Of a DNA stretch of 64,000 bases, positions 61,904-64,000 are shown in pieces. Every line of letters begins with the position of its first letter. Positions within the stretch are counted from its first letter, which is position 1. The position numbers and the translations under genes are program-made. The notes under the pieces were generated by a model. The model saw nothing but the letters and a program-made list of their open reading frames with translations, searched no databases and had not been told where the DNA came from. The DNA is from Thalassolituus maritimus (lineage in GTDB: Bacteria; Pseudomonadota; Gammaproteobacteria; Pseudomonadales; Oceanobacteraceae). The stretch is from contig NZ_FTOH01000002.1 of the NCBI RefSeq assembly GCF_900156675.1, positions 434,001 through 498,000 of the forward strand. Direction: 5' to 3'.

Positions 61904-63492
61904 AAGGTGGGTTTCGCAAGTCGATGACCTGGCTCCATACATGGAGCAGCCTGGTTGTTATCTGGGTGTTATTTGCGATATTCCTGACTGGCACACTGTC
62001 TTTCTTCCGAGCGGAGATTACCCATTGGATGACCCCGGAGCATCATATATCTGCTCGGGCTGAAAGCCCTGTGCTTATGGCAACCAGTTATCTTCAGTCG
62101 GTCGCGCCCTTTGGTGAAAGTTGGCAAATCAGCCTGCCAGACTCCCGCAGCCCTGTGCTTGGTGTGAACTGGCTGGCGGAAGGTGAAGAAAGGCAGCGTC
62201 GGCGGGGTGCCCGGGCTGTTATCGATCCCGTGAGTGGAACAGCGATAGAAGATGCCCGTGAAACCGCGGGGGGTAATTTCCTATACCGCTTCCATTTTGA
62301 ACTCTACGGCATCCCACGAAGTGTGGGGCGATGGATAGTAGGTATTGCGTCCATGTTGATGTTTATTGCCATCATCAGCGGCGTCATCATACACCGTAAA
62401 ATCTTTGCTGATTTCTTCAGTTTTCGTCCGGGAAAGAAGACGGCATCCTGGGTCGATGCCCACGTACTTGGCAGTGTGTTGGCGCTTCCTTTTCACATCA
62501 TGATCACTTTCACCGGGCTTTTTCTGTTGGCTGGCACACTTCTCTTCTGGCAGGGAGGAAATGAGCGCGGCGGGCAGCAGGGGCAGAACGCGAACAGAGG
62601 GCATGCAAGCGAGGAGCAGCGAGAAGAAAGGGCGCAGGCTGAGAAGCCTTCCTCTCAGCGCGAGATTGTTTCTCTTAATATGAATGCCATTTATCTGGAG
62701 GCTGAAAGCTTACTTGGGCAGCCGATCTCAGATATCACGATTTCAAAACCCATGACCCATGAGGCGGAAGTCACCTTTCGAGGCTCAGAAAAAAGTAGCC
62801 TGAGTCACTTCAGGGGAGGTACTCCCGAAGTCACCTACAACGTAAAGGGTGAGTTGATCAAAGAGAACTTCCCTGCGGGTGCTGAAGGCCCAATTGCGAC
62901 TACCTATGGTGTTTTACGCTCTCTTCATGAAGGCCATTTTGCTGATGTTCTGACACGCTGGTTGCTGTTTTTCTCTGGTGTGCTTGGCACCGTTATGGTG
63001 GGAAGTGGCGCTCTGTTGTGGAGCCAGAAGCGGGAGCGTCAGCAAGTCGGTAAGCCGGGCTACGAAGTAGTCAGTGCCCTGAATCTCGCAGGTATTGCCG
63101 GGCTTTTCGTTGCTCTGGGTGCTTACTTCTGGGCCAATCGCCTGGTACCAGCTGGCATTGATGGGCGCGCTGATTGGGAAATCATTATCTTCTTCTGCAG
63201 CTGGCTTGCCTGCATTTTACATTCAGTCCTTCTGCGTCAGAGACATGGGTGGCTATTGCAGTTAGCGGCAGCTGGCCTGATGTTTCTCCTGTTGCCTGCT
63301 CTTGATGCATTAACGTCTCCGGTGGGATTGGTCGCAGCTACGACCGCAGGTGATTGGGTACGACTGAGTTTCGATTTTGTCTCACTTCTGACCGCAGCTG
63401 GTCTTTGGGCTGCTGCGTATTTTGTACTTTCAAAAGGGCGCAAATCACGAGCCCGACGAAATTCAGTATCCAACAAAAAGGGGAAGGTATGA
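61900..63492 (+). CDS. PepSY-associated membrane protein (PiuB-like iron-uptake reductase)
   Basis: A 530-residue protein. The N-terminal helix (SMTWLHTWSSLVVIWVLFAIFLTGTLSFF) is typical of PepSY_TM proteins, with conserved histidines in the first helix (LHTW) and in later helices (HVLGSVLALPFHIMITFTGLFLL). A hydrophilic insert rich in Gln, Glu, Arg and Ala (about residues 218-255) and a PepSY-like periplasmic part precede the last helices. Members are thought to reduce ferric siderophores in the periplasm. The Fur box upstream agrees with iron regulation. Confidence 0.88.
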   Translation: MKGGFRKSMTWLHTWSSLVVIWVLFAIFLTGTLSFFRAEITHWMTPEHHISARAESPVLMATSYLQSVAPFGESWQISLPDSRSPVLGVNWLAEGEERQRRRGARAVIDPVSGTAIEDARETAGGNFLYRFHFELYGIPRSVGRWIVGIASMLMFIAIISGVIIHRKIFADFFSFRPGKKTASWVDAHVLGSVLALPFHIMITFTGLFLLAGTLLFWQGGNERGGQQGQNANRGHASEEQREERAQAEKPSSQREIVSLNMNAIYLEAESLLGQPISDITISKPMTHEAEVTFRGSEKSSLSHFRGGTPEVTYNVKGELIKENFPAGAEGPIATTYGVLRSLHEGHFADVLTRWLLFFSGVLGTVMVGSGALLWSQKRERQQVGKPGYEVVSALNLAGIAGLFVALGAYFWANRLVPAGIDGRADWEIIIFFCSWLACILHSVLLRQRHGWLLQLAAAGLMFLLLPALDALTSPVGLVAATTAGDWVRLSFDFVSLLTAAGLWAAAYFVLSKGRKSRARRNSVSNKKGKV

Positions 63493-63830
63493 CGCTTCTT
63501 GCTTTGCTTCTGATTATTCTTGGCTTTATCCATTTCTCAGCGTCGACCCGTGCTTCCTTCAAGGTGTTCTTCGGACGAGGTCGCCCACAGACAGATTTAC
63601 GTAACTGGTTACATATTGTCGGTTATCTGTATCTCATTGCGGCACTTCTACCCTGTCTGGCCGGTTGGAATTTTCAAATGGCGATTGTGGTTTGGCTGGG
63701 GCTGCTTCACGTGGGGGCGGTTGGTGTGACTCTGATGCTGACGTATTCTCCGGGGCTTGTGCGCCGTCTTTGGTTGTGGGGTTGTCTTGGTAGGCTCGGC
63801 AAGCCGTTTCTTCCTAAGGCGTCGAATTAA
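63489..63830 (+). CDS. DUF3325 membrane protein
   Basis: 113 residues from the ATG at 63489, which overlaps the previous stop (ATGA). The frame runs further back to 63354, but that part lies inside the PiuB-like gene. It has three to four hydrophobic segments: LLALLLIILGFIHFSAS, HIVGYLYLIAALLPCLAGW and AIVVWLGLLHVGAVGVTLML. It usually follows DUF3649 and PepSY genes. The function is unknown. An intrinsic terminator lies 20 bp downstream. Confidence 0.85.
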   Translation: MTLLALLLIILGFIHFSASTRASFKVFFGRGRPQTDLRNWLHIVGYLYLIAALLPCLAGWNFQMAIVVWLGLLHVGAVGVTLMLTYSPGLVRRLWLWGCLGRLGKPFLPKASN

Positions 63831-63849
63831 TAGCGCCAGCGTTATCCTC

Positions 63850-63884
63850 AGAGAAGCCCGGAATGATCCGGGCTTCTCTTTTTG
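63850..63884 (+). terminator. Intrinsic terminator of the iron operon
   Basis: A perfect 13-bp stem, AGAGAAGCCCGGA / TCCGGGCTTCTCT, with an ATGA loop, is followed by TTTTT. Confidence 0.92.
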
Positions 63885-63891
63885 GTGCATC

Positions 63892-63907
63892 TGGCCTGTA
63901 TCTTGCT
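63892..63907 (+). promoter_or_regulatory. Possible sigma-54 promoter at window edge
   Basis: TGGCCTG-N4-TTGCT has GG and GC exactly ten bases apart, matching TGGCACG-N4-TTGCW at all but two positions. An ATG at 63958 opens a frame that runs off the window (MLQAVKNVRPGW), but it has no ribosome site and I do not claim it as a gene. Confidence 0.35.
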
Positions 63908-64000
63908 CTGTTAGTGCACAATAAAGTGAATACAATCGTGGATACATAATTCAGACCATGTTGCAGGCTGTAAAAAACGTTCGACCCGGATGGCAAGCCG

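Overview
The window is a stretch of gammaproteobacterial chromosome, dense in genes, with an estimated GC content in the low fifties. Several signs point to a marine or halotolerant member of the Oceanospirillales/Pseudomonadales: an ectoine operon with its own aspartokinase, intracellular polyhydroxyalkanoate (PHA) turnover genes, and Pseudomonas-like gene order (yggS-proC-yggT-metX-metW-DUF4426-rdgB-hemW, divergent from pilT-pilU). I cannot name the species. No rRNA, tRNA, CRISPR array, insertion sequence or integrase was recognised.

Region 1 (1-11.8 kb) is mostly housekeeping. It holds the start of ppx, trxA, rho, a YdbH-like AsmA-type protein with rpiA, ilvA, plsC, an SmrA-type gene, a Spy/CpxP-like LTxxQ protein, a DUF481 outer-membrane protein, a periplasmic solute-binding protein and an Mpo1-like protein. 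Region 2 (12-18.6 kb) looks like PHA and acyl-CoA metabolism: PhaZ depolymerase, an MFS transporter, an AlkK-type acyl-CoA ligase and an acetyl-CoA acetyltransferase. A degenerate C39-peptidase-like secreted protein sits among them. Region 3 (18.7-24.4 kb) is the osmoprotection locus: a divergent MarR-type EctR, then ectA-ectB-ectC-ask and a translationally coupled membrane TPR protein, closed by a terminator. Three TTTAGA-N2 dyads in the divergent promoter region are candidate EctR operators.

Region 4 (24.6-34.8 kb) has a patatin-like lipase, the hemW/rdgB/metWX/yggT/proC/yggS block and the twitching ATPases pilT and pilU. Region 5 (34.8-38.4 kb) is one minus-strand molybdenum cofactor operon, moaA-mobA-moaB-moaC-moaD-moaE, behind a structured leader that may be a Moco riboswitch.

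Region 6 (38.5-52.4 kb) is the most unusual part: a DUF6916 protein, a GNAT acetyltransferase, three tandem phage-tail-collar (MdpB-like) proteins, an S8 protease overlapping a TIGR03032 protein, and a 2,682-residue surface protein. That protein carries nine related Ig-like repeats arranged as a duplicated four-repeat block. These are followed by calcium-binding-type repeats, a CTERM-like helix with an arginine cluster, a second signal-peptide-like segment and a beta-barrel. A CLCA_X-type HExxH protein converges on it. Together these look like an uncharacterised cell-surface fibre/adhesin locus and are the best candidate for an undescribed system.

Region 7 (52.5-61.5 kb) is a signalling island: a GAF-PAS-PAS-GGDEF-EAL protein with a structured leader, a CheB-CheR-coiled coil-PAS-REC fusion, a PAS histidine kinase, an Rcp1-type response regulator, a DUF2805 protein and a membrane-anchored thioredoxin. 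Region 8 (61.5-64 kb) is a Fur-box-preceded iron operon (DUF3649, PepSY/PiuB-like reductase, DUF3325), a terminator and a possible sigma-54 promoter at the window edge.
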